Source: Candidatus Methylobacter oryzae
GTDB lineage: Bacteria > Pseudomonadota > Gammaproteobacteria > Methylococcales > Methylomonadaceae
Reading direction: 5' to 3'
Assembly: GCF_003994235.2 (NCBI RefSeq)
Contig: NZ_RYFG02000116.1
Location: forward strand, 42,920-106,919
Length of the DNA: 64,000 bases
Shown here: piece by piece, positions 8,401 to 16,151 of the stretch
Numbering within the stretch: position 1 is the first letter of the stretch
Layout: each line of letters opens with the position of its first letter
Translations under genes and position numbers: made by a program
The notes under the pieces: generated by a model
Seen by the model: only the letters and a program-made list of their open reading frames with translations
What the model was told of the DNA's origin: nothing
Database searches by the model: none

Positions 8401-10907
8401 TCTTGTTGCCGCTTGATCGTGCCCAGGACGATTGCACTTTTTCTTGCGCTTAAACATTCGTTCATCGATTGCGTTAATACCGGATGCGGACCGACTTCCA
8501 GAAAAACATCGCAATCCTCCATCGCTTTAATGGTCTTAGCAAACTCTACCGGTTCCCTGACATTGTGCCACCAATAATCGGCATTGAGTTCGGTGCCTGA
8601 AATGAGGTTGCCGGTCACCGTAGAATAAAGAGGAATGACTGTTTCGTTGGGAGCGATTGATTGCAATAAGCTGATCAGCTCATCCTTAATCACGTCCATC
8701 ACGACGCAATGAAATGGAACTTCGACCCTTAATGGGCGACAAAATATATTATCGGCGCTGAGCTGTTTTTCGAGGGCGTTTAGAGCATCCGACTCTCCTG
8801 CCAAGGTCACGGAAGAAGGACTATTAACAGCCGCAATGGATACTCTGTCGTTATACTTTTCAATAAGTTGAGCCGCGTCGCTTTTAGGCATCGAAACGGC
8901 AAGCATGCCGCCCATGCCGGCGGTTTTTTGTTGCAGCAGGCTGCGGTAAAAAATAACCTTAACGGCGTCCTCGAGACTCAGCGCTCCCGATATATGCGCG
9001 GCTGCGACTTCGCCGACGCTATGACCGCAAACAACATCGGGCACAATCCCGTATGACTGCCAAAGCTTAGCCAACGCGACCTCAACAGCAAAGATAGCCG
9101 GTTGGGCAAATTGAGTGGTGTTAATGCGGGTATCGGATTCGCTACGGCTTAATTCTTCCAGCAGCGACCAACTTGCATGTTGTGACAATAACCGATCGCA
9201 AGTTTCTATCGTCTCGCGAAAAAGAGCGTTCTCTGCGATCAACTGGCGCCCCATGGCCCACCACTGGGTACCCATGCCCGAAAATATAAAGGCGAGCTTT
9301 CCGCCTGTATAACGATTGCTTCCTTTAACAATAAAAGGACTGTCCTTGCCTTCAAGGAATTGGGCCGTTAAATCAAGCATCTTATCTTTGTCCGATGCAA
9401 TAAATGCCACGCGCTGATCTTTGTGACCGCTTCGGTTAGCCGCGCTGAAACATATATCGGACAGGCTGTCATCAGTAGTTTCCAAATGGCTCCGAATCCC
9501 TCCGACCACGGCTTCCAGCGCCTTTGGCGTATTGGCTGAAAGCGGCAGTATGAACGGGGACGAACCGGCATCGGCTTTATTAACCGCTTCGCTTTGCGAC
9601 GGTTGTCGTTGAGGGCTTTCAGCGAGAATAATGGTCGCGTTCGTACCGCCAAAACCGAAAGAATTGACACAGGCATGACGGCTACTATCCGGGTCAGCCG
9701 CCCAAGTTTCGGGAACTACTGGAACGTGCAGGTGATATTTATCGAACTCTATTTGCGGGTTAGGCATCTTAAAATGAATATTAGGCGGAATCATTTCATT
9801 CTTTAAAGACATCGCAACCTTGATCAAGCTTGCCATACCCGAGGCCGCTTCCAAATGGCCGATATTACTTTTAACGGACCCTATTACAAGATCCGTTTTG
9901 CGGTTTTCCCCAAAGACCGATCCGATCGAATTGGCCTCTATCGGGTCGCCAACAAATGTTCCGGTGCCGTGGGCTTCGACATAGGAAATTTCCTCGGCAG
10001 CGACATCGGCAAGCTCAAGAGCTTTGCGTAGAGCCGCTTTTTGCGATTTCTGATTGGGAACCGTCAATCCGTTACTTTTACCGTCTTGGTTGACGACGCT
10101 ACTTTTAATAACGGCGTAAATAGAATCCCCGTCTTTTTGTGCTGCCGACAACGGCTTTAAAATGACAACGCCCGCCCCCTCGGAACGAACATAACCGTTC
10201 GCAGAAGCATCGAAACTTTTGCAACGGCCATCCGGAGACAACATCGACGCCTTGCTGGTGGCAATCGTAAATTCCGGTTTTAGAATAGCGTTGGCCCCGC
10301 CTGCAATAGCAACCTCGCATTCGCCGTTTCTAATGCTTTGGCAAGCCAGATGCAGTGCAACCAGCGAAGAGGAGCAGGCAGTGTCCAAAGTCACGCTCGG
10401 CCCGGTAAAATCGAAGACGTAGGAAATCCGGTTGGCCACTATACTCATCGAAACGCCAACCCCGGTATGCGTATCAATCAGCTCGCGATTGCTGGTGTCG
10501 AGTTGCATATTATTGTAATCATGGGTGAAAATCCCCATGAACGTGCCGACGCCTGTTCCGGCTAGCCGCTCCGTATCTATGCCGGCATCGGCAAAGGCTT
10601 CCCACGTGGTTTCCAACAAGATGCGCTGCTGGGGATCCATGCACGCCGCTTCGCGCGGGGAGATTCCGAAGAAATCAGCGTCGAATTTATCAATATCTTT
10701 AATAAACCCGCCGCAACGAGTATAAGTCTTCCCAGGTTTTGTTTTGTCTTCGTTGAAATGAGAACGAAGATTCCATCTATCTTCAGGAACCTCGGAAATG
10801 GCATCAATACCATTGATTAATAGCTCCCAATAGGCATTGGGATCATTGGCACCTCCGGGGAAACGGCACCCCATTCCTACGATTGCGATGGCTTCTGTTG
10901 TTTTCAT
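5442..10907 (-). CDS. type I polyketide synthase module KS-AT-DH-KR-ACP with C-terminal docking tail
   Basis: A 1821-residue partially reducing modular PKS that would condense, ketoreduce and dehydrate to give enoyl (polyene-type) units. KS residues about 5-430 carry Cys178 (DTACSSS), His313 (EAHGTGT) and His351 (SNIGHLEA). AT about 535-865 has GHSVGE with Ser630; the specificity motif reads PFHC at 732-735 and is ambiguous, but GHSVGEVAAAHISGALSLEDA looks malonyl-type. DH about 900-1185 has His935 and Asp1096 (YPPLLDNGFQ), but HxxxGxxxxP reads HNVHDAIVFP, with Asp in place of Gly. The KR structural half is about 1200-1420 and the catalytic half 1432-1610 (TGAFGGLG, LDD 1521-1523, Tyr1578), predicted B-type. 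ACP Ser1737 lies in DNGLDSLMAL. There is no enoylreductase motif. The acidic tail (SLTDEELSALLENEL) resembles a C-terminal docking helix. It is the last gene of the operon but probably acts first. Confidence 0.95.
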   Translation of the reverse strand: MKTTEAIAIVGMGCRFPGGANDPNAYWELLINGIDAISEVPEDRWNLRSHFNEDKTKPGKTYTRCGGFIKDIDKFDADFFGISPREAACMDPQQRILLETTWEAFADAGIDTERLAGTGVGTFMGIFTHDYNNMQLDTSNRELIDTHTGVGVSMSIVANRISYVFDFTGPSVTLDTACSSSLVALHLACQSIRNGECEVAIAGGANAILKPEFTIATSKASMLSPDGRCKSFDASANGYVRSEGAGVVILKPLSAAQKDGDSIYAVIKSSVVNQDGKSNGLTVPNQKSQKAALRKALELADVAAEEISYVEAHGTGTFVGDPIEANSIGSVFGENRKTDLVIGSVKSNIGHLEAASGMASLIKVAMSLKNEMIPPNIHFKMPNPQIEFDKYHLHVPVVPETWAADPDSSRHACVNSFGFGGTNATIILAESPQRQPSQSEAVNKADAGSSPFILPLSANTPKALEAVVGGIRSHLETTDDSLSDICFSAANRSGHKDQRVAFIASDKDKMLDLTAQFLEGKDSPFIVKGSNRYTGGKLAFIFSGMGTQWWAMGRQLIAENALFRETIETCDRLLSQHASWSLLEELSRSESDTRINTTQFAQPAIFAVEVALAKLWQSYGIVPDVVCGHSVGEVAAAHISGALSLEDAVKVIFYRSLLQQKTAGMGGMLAVSMPKSDAAQLIEKYNDRVSIAAVNSPSSVTLAGESDALNALEKQLSADNIFCRPLRVEVPFHCVVMDVIKDELISLLQSIAPNETVIPLYSTVTGNLISGTELNADYWWHNVREPVEFAKTIKAMEDCDVFLEVGPHPVLTQSMNECLSARKSAIVLGTIKRQQDETAAMFSTFGALHAEGYPVNWTHIVQGQFVKLPKYPWQRQAYWRESEISAQDRMGNMTKRTLLLEEAHPLLGNKIALAQADSIWEAEIQTENLPFLTGHNVHDAIVFPGAGFIEMALAAVFKEGRSVQVIEGFSFEKALVLREEAVRMQSVLSQNTFSIYSEKMTPGGASTWIKHASVNIAGHHTANESPEFDLAAIRQRCTSSKSKEEVYEAFTNMGFNYQGDFRGIGSFQYTENEALARIELGSQPDRIYKIYPPLLDNGFQALLGIISCAAGNRIQNRVFLPVQIAKIIVHHRSSTIGTEAWCHAVITESNEQGLKGNLSIYDNNGKLVISIEELFCVSVEKAKWDALLLQNEQDSTSQWFNEVRWMPSTSELETYTVSPRQWIIFGDNAGHGAQLTSKLLAQGHDAFSVSAGTEFRQCSDREFQISVKQPDDFRELLKLVKDAGSSAGIVYLWPLDVLQLDQSSDSTCGCGTLLYLIQALNSLNLEIPLWIVTQGGQFIYPEASRLEQAPMWGFAQVISLEQPQLQCRCIDLDPEADTADNALFLVQVLNSDSKESRLAFRNGEAHTARLVPSQFAIGKSGNDDVSSISAEATYLITGAFGGLGRLVAQRLVDNGARHLVLMGRRGAVGNEDFVADLGRAGVTCHVAVADVSVRKDVERVVNDIKETMPPLHGIIHAAGVLDDGVITQQSPERFEKIMQPKVQGSWNLHELTVDLPLDFFVCFSSVASLVGSPGQSNYAAGNAFMDLLAHSRQSAGLPALSINWGPWVGEGMAATQLKRLESKGFGAIDIEPGLQAFEQLISEPNIAQIGVAPINWEIFFSAFPAHKNSFFSKFIEKSTTEESGNNDFLKQLKEVIEAEQHHFLLKHIEDVVNAVFGYSSSESTDHRKSLFDNGLDSLMALEIKNRLESSLRMPLQSTLLFEHPTVESLGDFLSQQIGLSTGSQSDSAASEVDELLLDLDSLTDEELSALLENELSDIINN

Positions 10908-10934
10908 AAAATCTTCGGTAATAGATAGTAAAAA

Positions 10935-12710
10935 TTAAGCGATTGATTGTTGGCGTTTCGACAGCCAAATGGTGCTCAAGTCATTCTGCATTCGTTCTGA
11001 AGCAGTCAGGGACTGATCGAGCTTTAAGCTTTCTATTAGCTCTTGGGCTGCTTTCATCGAGGGCTCGGCAGGATCTTTCAACGCACTGACATATCGGCAA
11101 TATTCGCGAGCAAGAATTTCAAGCGTTCTAATGTTTTCGATGAGTTGAGCCCTGCTTTCTTCCGAGTCGAGATCGACAACCAGCCCGGTGTGCAGTTTGT
11201 ACAGAAATTCGAGGTCAAGCAGGCTAAACAGCTGGTCGCTAACGACGGGATTTTCGATCCTATCCCATTCTTTGAATAGACTTTGCATGGTGTTATTCAG
11301 TTCATTGAAGCGCCGCATTTCGGATTGCACTGTCGACAGCCATTGCAAATCGAATGATTTGTTTTCTCGAAAGAACATGAAAGCATTGACGCCCCAGTAA
11401 ATAGCCCAATCCCATATGATCTTTGCCAGCATGACCTGTTCATTGCCCATTACCGGGTATTGATTTTGATAGGTGTTCAGGTACAGCTTGAATAGGCCAA
11501 GTAAGTTAAAGTTATATTGCTCGGCAAGGGCGGCTATCTCTTCACCTTCGAAATCCCGCATCAGCAGATCGCAAATCAGAGTGTTGTTTATAGAAATAAA
11601 GTCTGTTCCGGGAGAATAAAAAGGGTCTGCAAAAACGCCGGCTTCTCCGGTGATACACCACCTATCTTTTGAAAACAGGCGCTTGCAACCGTGCGAGAAA
11701 TGTTTAACCGCAAGAAAATCCTGAATCTGGTCTTTACGCGCTTCGATAACTGCGGCGCACTGAGGCTCATGCTTATGAAGCCACTGGATCATTTTTTCCA
11801 GGCTATTAAATTCACTGAGAGAATGGTATTCGGGATCGGCTACGATACCAATGCTGGTTGCATTACTTGGCAATACAATAATCCAAACCCAATAGCCCTT
11901 GCCCATTAAATGGATAGTGCCGATTTGGCGAATGCCCGGAGCAATGCGTTCTTTCCATTTCAGGTTATCCGTCCATGTTTCTACACTAACAACGCCGGAA
12001 ATCCTAAACCAAGCCGAACTGGAAGCATGTTGGGTTTGTTCGGCAAGATCCAATTTACGTTTTAATGTGCCGGCCCGCCCCGTCGCGTCAACGATCCACT
12101 TTGTGGTAACTTCGTGCTGTTCCGTACCCCGTTTTACGGTAATTTTATGCGGGTTTCCGACGGCAATATCGGCCACGCGGCAATTGTCCCAAAATGTCAC
12201 GCCCTCGCTACAGTTTGCCTTGTATAAATAGTTTTCCAAACGGCCTCGGTCTAACTGATACCCAGGGACAGGGGGAAAGCGTTTCAAACCGACTTCCATG
12301 CGGCGCGTAATATCTTGATTGTCTTCGAATGAAAAGAAATAGCGAACTCCGGCTTTCTCTATCTGCTCTTCATTGAGGTGCTCATGAAGTTCGAGAACTT
12401 CCCTTAAATAATAGGAGCCTAACTCCGTCACGGATTCCCCAACCTTAAAGGCAACTTCCGGACAGGGAAATGTACTTTTTTCAACGACTAATATTCGCGT
12501 GGCTTTTCTCCGGCGGATCAGCTGCCTAGCCAGTCCTGAGCCGGCTAGGCCGCCGCCCAAGATAACGACATCATAGTCTGCCGGCATTTCAGGCGACCGT
12601 TCCCTTTGGGCCATTTTTTCTTTTACGATGTCTGCCAGTGCAGCCCGCTTTTCAGGGTCCAGCTGTTGAATACGTTTATTGATTTCGTTTTTTGAATTTT
12701 CCATCTGCAT
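10935..12710 (-). CDS. flavin-dependent halogenase-like monooxygenase with assembly-line linker helix
   Basis: A 591-residue FAD enzyme of the tryptophan-halogenase/geranylgeranyl-reductase-like superfamily. The FAD-binding GGGLAGSG is at 52-59, FKVGESV at 88-94, DATGRAG at 208-214 and TGEAGVFADPF at 354-363. The halogenase signature WxWxIP appears as WVWIIVLP at 274-281: both Trp and the Ile are kept, but the Pro is shifted. It could therefore chlorinate a carrier-bound acyl chain or hydroxylate/epoxidise it. Residues 13-35 (RIQQLDPEKRAALADIV) look like the helix that precedes catalytic domains in NRPS and PKS proteins, which suggests docking to the megasynthases. The start lies just after the deacetylase stop (AAGG spacing 4-10) and 27 bp separate it from the PKS gene. 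No flavin reductase is seen nearby. Confidence 0.8.
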   Translation of the reverse strand: MQMENSKNEINKRIQQLDPEKRAALADIVKEKMAQRERSPEMPADYDVVILGGGLAGSGLARQLIRRRKATRILVVEKSTFPCPEVAFKVGESVTELGSYYLREVLELHEHLNEEQIEKAGVRYFFSFEDNQDITRRMEVGLKRFPPVPGYQLDRGRLENYLYKANCSEGVTFWDNCRVADIAVGNPHKITVKRGTEQHEVTTKWIVDATGRAGTLKRKLDLAEQTQHASSSAWFRISGVVSVETWTDNLKWKERIAPGIRQIGTIHLMGKGYWVWIIVLPSNATSIGIVADPEYHSLSEFNSLEKMIQWLHKHEPQCAAVIEARKDQIQDFLAVKHFSHGCKRLFSKDRWCITGEAGVFADPFYSPGTDFISINNTLICDLLMRDFEGEEIAALAEQYNFNLLGLFKLYLNTYQNQYPVMGNEQVMLAKIIWDWAIYWGVNAFMFFRENKSFDLQWLSTVQSEMRRFNELNNTMQSLFKEWDRIENPVVSDQLFSLLDLEFLYKLHTGLVVDLDSEESRAQLIENIRTLEILAREYCRYVSALKDPAEPSMKAAQELIESLKLDQSLTASERMQNDLSTIWLSKRQQSIA

Positions 12711-12716
12711 TAAACC

Positions 12717-13610
12717 TTATTGGCTGCGCATCACATCTCTAAGTTCTCGGTAGCCGATTCTTTGGATATTGTATTTATTCAGGCACTTAAGAAACCCATC
12801 TTGTTCCAGGGCATGGTAATCGGCAACGCGGCCGGCCCAGTCGGTTGTAATTGCCCGCAATTCAGGGGTGTCGTGTGCCGGATGTATAATAAAGTGAGTA
12901 AGACCGGGTTCCAGTGTTTTCAATACATGATCAATCTCGTCCATGCGTGTTTCCGGCCGCGACAAATCGGTCTGATAGAAGTGATCGATGATAGGAAAGC
13001 CCTGCTCTTCCAGTTCCGCTAAAATTTGCTTAATTTTTGCGGCCAATTGAGGGTTGTTCCATTTTTGCAATTTTTCTTCAGACATCCGGTAAGCGAGCAT
13101 TGGAATGCGGTGCGTTCTTCCTGCTTGCAAATAGGCCGGTAGGAAGTTGGGATGCAACATTGCCCCCATATGCATGTCGATATGACTGACATCGACTCCG
13201 GCCGCCAAGGCCAGATTGATTTGCGCCGCCACCTCGCCTTCAATGAATTTTGCTATCCCGTTTTTATGAACCGCATCGGTAGTGGAAAAAAAGTAGCCTT
13301 CGGAATCAATCAAGCCGGACTCAGGATGACTGGTAGAGAGAGGCCGCCATCGATAACTTTTCCATTCACTCGTAAAGGTCATATGAACGCCTAAATCGGT
13401 ATTTGGAAATTCCCTACAGTAAGAAGCGGCTGATGGGAACCACGAACAAGGCACCATCGCCGCCCCTGAATTTAATACTTGCTGTTCTATCAACTGCTTG
13501 AATGCGCTAACTGTAGCTTGGCACATACCGACATCATCGGCATGAAAAATAACGACACGATCATCGGCAGAGTAGCCAAGCTTTTTAAGAAAAGGATTGA
13601 AATCGGTCAT
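12717..13610 (-). CDS. ChbG/YdjC/HpnK-family carbohydrate deacetylase
   Basis: A 297-residue metal-dependent deacetylase that removes N-acetyl groups from sugars. It carries the family landmarks: HADDVGM at 23-29 with the metal/catalytic Asp pair, HIDMHMG in the middle and HPAHD near residue 240. Family members act on diacetylchitobiose (ChbG) or on GlcNAc carried by other molecules (HpnK, BtrD-type enzymes). In this operon a glycosyltransferase lies three genes upstream, so a reasonable inference is that a GlcNAc-like sugar is attached and then deacetylated to an amino sugar. It starts 6 bp after the stop of the DUF5989-like peptide, and its stop is followed 6 bp later by the halogenase-like gene, so it is tightly embedded in the operon. 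Confidence 0.88.
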   Translation of the reverse strand: MTDFNPFLKKLGYSADDRVVIFHADDVGMCQATVSAFKQLIEQQVLNSGAAMVPCSWFPSAASYCREFPNTDLGVHMTFTSEWKSYRWRPLSTSHPESGLIDSEGYFFSTTDAVHKNGIAKFIEGEVAAQINLALAAGVDVSHIDMHMGAMLHPNFLPAYLQAGRTHRIPMLAYRMSEEKLQKWNNPQLAAKIKQILAELEEQGFPIIDHFYQTDLSRPETRMDEIDHVLKTLEPGLTHFIIHPAHDTPELRAITTDWAGRVADYHALEQDGFLKCLNKYNIQRIGYRELRDVMRSQ

Positions 13611-13616
13611 AAGGGC

Positions 13617-13796
13617 TTAGATTATCTTCCAAAACATAGCGACGGCTATGAACAAAACAATGATTAAAAACAACGGTAACAGCGACCAGATCATTAAGCC
13701 GGGTAGCGATAGCCATCGTTTTTCTTTCCAGTAAAAGCCAAACATTTCACTGACTATTGAAAGATGCAGGGTAATTTTATCCAAACTTTTTATCAT
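13617..13796 (-). CDS. 59-residue membrane peptide, DUF5989-like
   Basis: A short gene, ATG 13796 to TAA 13617-13619, encoding 59 residues. An amphipathic start (MIKSLDKITLHLSIV) is followed by SEMFGFYWKEKRWLSLPGLM and a long hydrophobic segment (SLLPLFLIIVLFIAVAMF). The pattern of a 'fy-eKRWwLlP' motif leading into one transmembrane helix is that of DUF5989 proteins, which often sit beside NodU/SxtI-type carbamoyltransferases and SxtJ-like peptides, exactly as here. It lies 6 bp before the deacetylase. Its role is unknown; membrane tethering of the tailoring enzymes is a guess. The ribosome binding site is weak. Confidence 0.72.
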   Translation of the reverse strand: MIKSLDKITLHLSIVSEMFGFYWKEKRWLSLPGLMIWSLLPLFLIIVLFIAVAMFWKII

Positions 13797-13967
13797 GTTT
13801 ATAATTATTAGGTTATGTCACTGTTTATTACCGAACGCCATTTTTCCTACGCGGCGAACACCAGACCACAAAAAACATATTATTAATTAGTTGCCGACCG
13901 CTTCGTTGCGAAGCGAAGAAATCACGGCAAATCCTTGGCTTGATTTCTCGAAATTCTTTATCGGCCC

Positions 13968-14078
13968 CTAATCCTGCGAGAGTACTGCTTCCGCGCTAAC
14001 TGGCCCCCTCGCCGCTTTGGTGTCTTCCTTTAGTTGCGCTTTTAGCCATAGCTCCCAGTCATCCGCAAAGCCTGTAGC
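13968..14078 (-). pseudogene. unidentified coding-like remnant without a start codon
   Basis: Right after the carbamoyltransferase stop, another frame reads ATGFADDWELWLKAQLKEDT then KAARGPVSAEAVLSQD and a stop, 36 codons with protein-like composition but no start. The DDWE-WLKAQL pattern recalls the C-terminus of ParD/RelB-like antitoxins. I treat it as a possible relic of a gene lost when the operon was assembled. The rest of 13797-14083 shows only a short hairpin (GCTTCG-TTG-CGAAGC, 13900-13914). Confidence 0.3.
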
Positions 14079-14083
14079 CTTTT

Positions 14084-15892
14084 TTATTTACGAACTACAT
14101 ATTTCCCTACATAAAGGGTTTCTAAACCGCTTTTACCGAAGGTTTTTAAAGCATCCGAAGGACTTGTTACCATCGGCTCCCCGCGGAGATTGAAACTAGT
14201 ATTAAGTATCACCGGTACTCCTGTTGCCTGGCCGAACAATTCGATCGTACGATGCCATAGCGGGTTCCATTCCTTGCGGACGGTTTGGACGCGACCGCTT
14301 CCGTCTTCGTGGCTTACGGCTTGGATTTTATCTATTTTATCTTTTTTAGTTTTATGAACCGACAGCATAAAACGCAACGGATAATGAGTCTTTGGGTCGT
14401 CTATGTCTTCGAAGAATTCACAGGTCCGCTCTTCGAGAATAGCCGGAGCAAAAGGCCTGAAAGGCTCACGGAATTTTATTTTTTCATTAACGATGGATTT
14501 CATCTCAGCTCTGCGCGGATCGGCAATGATTGAGCGATTGCCCAAGCTGCGAGGTCCCCACTCGAAACGCCCTTGGCAAAGACTGACAACCTTGCCGGCA
14601 AGCAAGTCGTCGGTAATCATATGAGCCAATTTATCCGGGTCTTCCACTTTTTCAAATGAACGCCCGGTCGCGTTAATGGCTGACAAAGCCTCATCGTCGT
14701 TGTATTCTTTCCCCCAATAAGGATGCTCCATTATAAATTTGCGCGGTTTTTTGAGTAATGCGTGATAGACATATAATGCCGCGCCCAACGCAGAACCGGA
14801 GTCTGCTGAAGCCGGTTGAATATAGACATCTTCAAATGGAGTCTCGCGCATAATTCGGCCATTGGCGACCGAGTTAAGCGCACATCCGCCTGCCATGCAC
14901 AGCTTTTTCAAGCCCGTGCTTTTATAAGCATAGTTTGCCATTTTCAACATGGTTTCTTCGGTAACAACCTGAATACTTGCGGCAATATCGGCGTAATGCT
15001 GGTTTTTTGCCGCCACGGCCTCATCCCAATCCGGATGGTCGCGATTAGGATGCGTCGTCAGCGTGAAAAATTCCGATTCCTTTTCCCGCGGCGGCCCGAA
15101 AAGTTCGATGAACTTCTTCGAGATGATCCTGGGATTCCAGGGCAGTGATTGGGTAATCGGGATATAGTCCATATCCAGCCGGAACCCGCCGTCATCATCG
15201 ACTTCGAAAATATGCTTATAAATATCATCCACATACCTTGGCACGCCGTAGGGGGCCATGCCCATCACCTTGTATTCGCCCGAATTCTCTCGAAAACCAA
15301 GAAAGGCGGTAAAAGACGTGTACATCAATCCAAGCGAATGGGGATAACGAATTTCTTTGAAAAGCTCAATGCCGGTATTCCCGCTGTTCTCCGACGAGAA
15401 ACTCGCAGTCCCCCTGCCAATCGTAGCGGTTGCCCATTCGCCGACGCCGTCTACGGTCAGGATCGCTGCTTCTTCATAAGGCGAACAAAAAAATGAGCTG
15501 GCTGCATGACTGAGATGATGCTCAACAAATAGCAATTTTTTAGATGGAATATCCAGAGCCTTAAGCAGTTCTTTTTTCACCCAAAGTTTTTCTTTATAAG
15601 GGCTTTCCCAGCTGTTTGTGTAAATATGTTTTAAGTTTGGCGATGACTGAATGATGGTTTGATAAAAGCGGTCGAATTTGATCATCGGCTTTTCATAGAA
15701 CACAAAATAATCGACGTTTTCTTTCGAAATTCCGGCCAAAGACAAGCAAAAGGCAATCGCTTGATGGGGAAATTCCCAATCGTGTTTTTTTCTTGAAAAC
15801 CGCTCTTCTTCGGCTGCGGCGATTAAATTGCCGTCATGCAGCAACGCTGCTGCCGAATCGTGGTAAAAACAGGAAATTCCTAAGATATACAT
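14084..15892 (-). CDS. carbamoyltransferase, NodU/CmcH/TobZ family
   Basis: A 602-residue O-carbamoyltransferase that transfers a carbamoyl group from carbamoyl phosphate, through a carbamoyladenylate, to a hydroxyl, often on a sugar. The N-terminal Kae1-like domain begins MYILGISCFYHDSAA and contains the metal-binding HHLSHAA (His125, His126, His129) and TVDGVGEWA. GGCALNSVANG lies near 325. The C-terminal YrdC-like adenylation part contains GRFEWGPRSLGNRSI and NTSFNLRGEP. The length is normal for the family. Its ATG abuts the stop of the upstream SxtJ-like gene with no gap, indicating coupling. In this setting the acceptor is probably the sugar or a hydroxyl of the polyketide product (inference). 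Confidence 0.95.
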   Translation of the reverse strand: MYILGISCFYHDSAAALLHDGNLIAAAEEERFSRKKHDWEFPHQAIAFCLSLAGISKENVDYFVFYEKPMIKFDRFYQTIIQSSPNLKHIYTNSWESPYKEKLWVKKELLKALDIPSKKLLFVEHHLSHAASSFFCSPYEEAAILTVDGVGEWATATIGRGTASFSSENSGNTGIELFKEIRYPHSLGLMYTSFTAFLGFRENSGEYKVMGMAPYGVPRYVDDIYKHIFEVDDDGGFRLDMDYIPITQSLPWNPRIISKKFIELFGPPREKESEFFTLTTHPNRDHPDWDEAVAAKNQHYADIAASIQVVTEETMLKMANYAYKSTGLKKLCMAGGCALNSVANGRIMRETPFEDVYIQPASADSGSALGAALYVYHALLKKPRKFIMEHPYWGKEYNDDEALSAINATGRSFEKVEDPDKLAHMITDDLLAGKVVSLCQGRFEWGPRSLGNRSIIADPRRAEMKSIVNEKIKFREPFRPFAPAILEERTCEFFEDIDDPKTHYPLRFMLSVHKTKKDKIDKIQAVSHEDGSGRVQTVRKEWNPLWHRTIELFGQATGVPVILNTSFNLRGEPMVTSPSDALKTFGKSGLETLYVGKYVVRK

Positions 15893-16102
15893 TTAGTATT
15901 GCCTCCGTGCATGATCGAGCTGAGTATCCGATGTTGTTCTATCCTGCCAAAGCTGCGGCTTTGAACCTGTTGCTTGTAGTTTTCGCGCGGCCACATTCCT
16001 TAGCCACCACCCGTTCGGGATAATAAAAATAGTGTAGAGTGCCGATAATGCAAGGCGATAACACTTGGCAATCAATGGGTGAAGCTTCTGTTCTGATGTC
16101 AT
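15893..16102 (-). CDS. small SxtJ-like membrane protein
   Basis: A 69-residue protein with one hydrophobic segment (LALSALYTIFIIPNGWWLRN) and a polar C-terminus. The position directly before a carbamoyltransferase and the 'yt-fiiP-gw-lR' pattern resemble the C-terminal part of SxtJ-family membrane proteins, which accompany SxtI-type carbamoyltransferases. The similarity is short, and the protein is less than the usual SxtJ length, so this is tentative. Its stop codon touches the carbamoyltransferase start codon, and it follows the glycosyltransferase by 49 bp. Confidence 0.6.
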   Translation of the reverse strand: MTSEQKLHPLIAKCYRLALSALYTIFIIPNGWWLRNVAARKLQATGSKPQLWQDRTTSDTQLDHARRQY

Positions 16103-16151
16103 TTTTACTTTTTCCTTGTTTTTCTAATTATCTTTGTTCTGATTACTTCTT

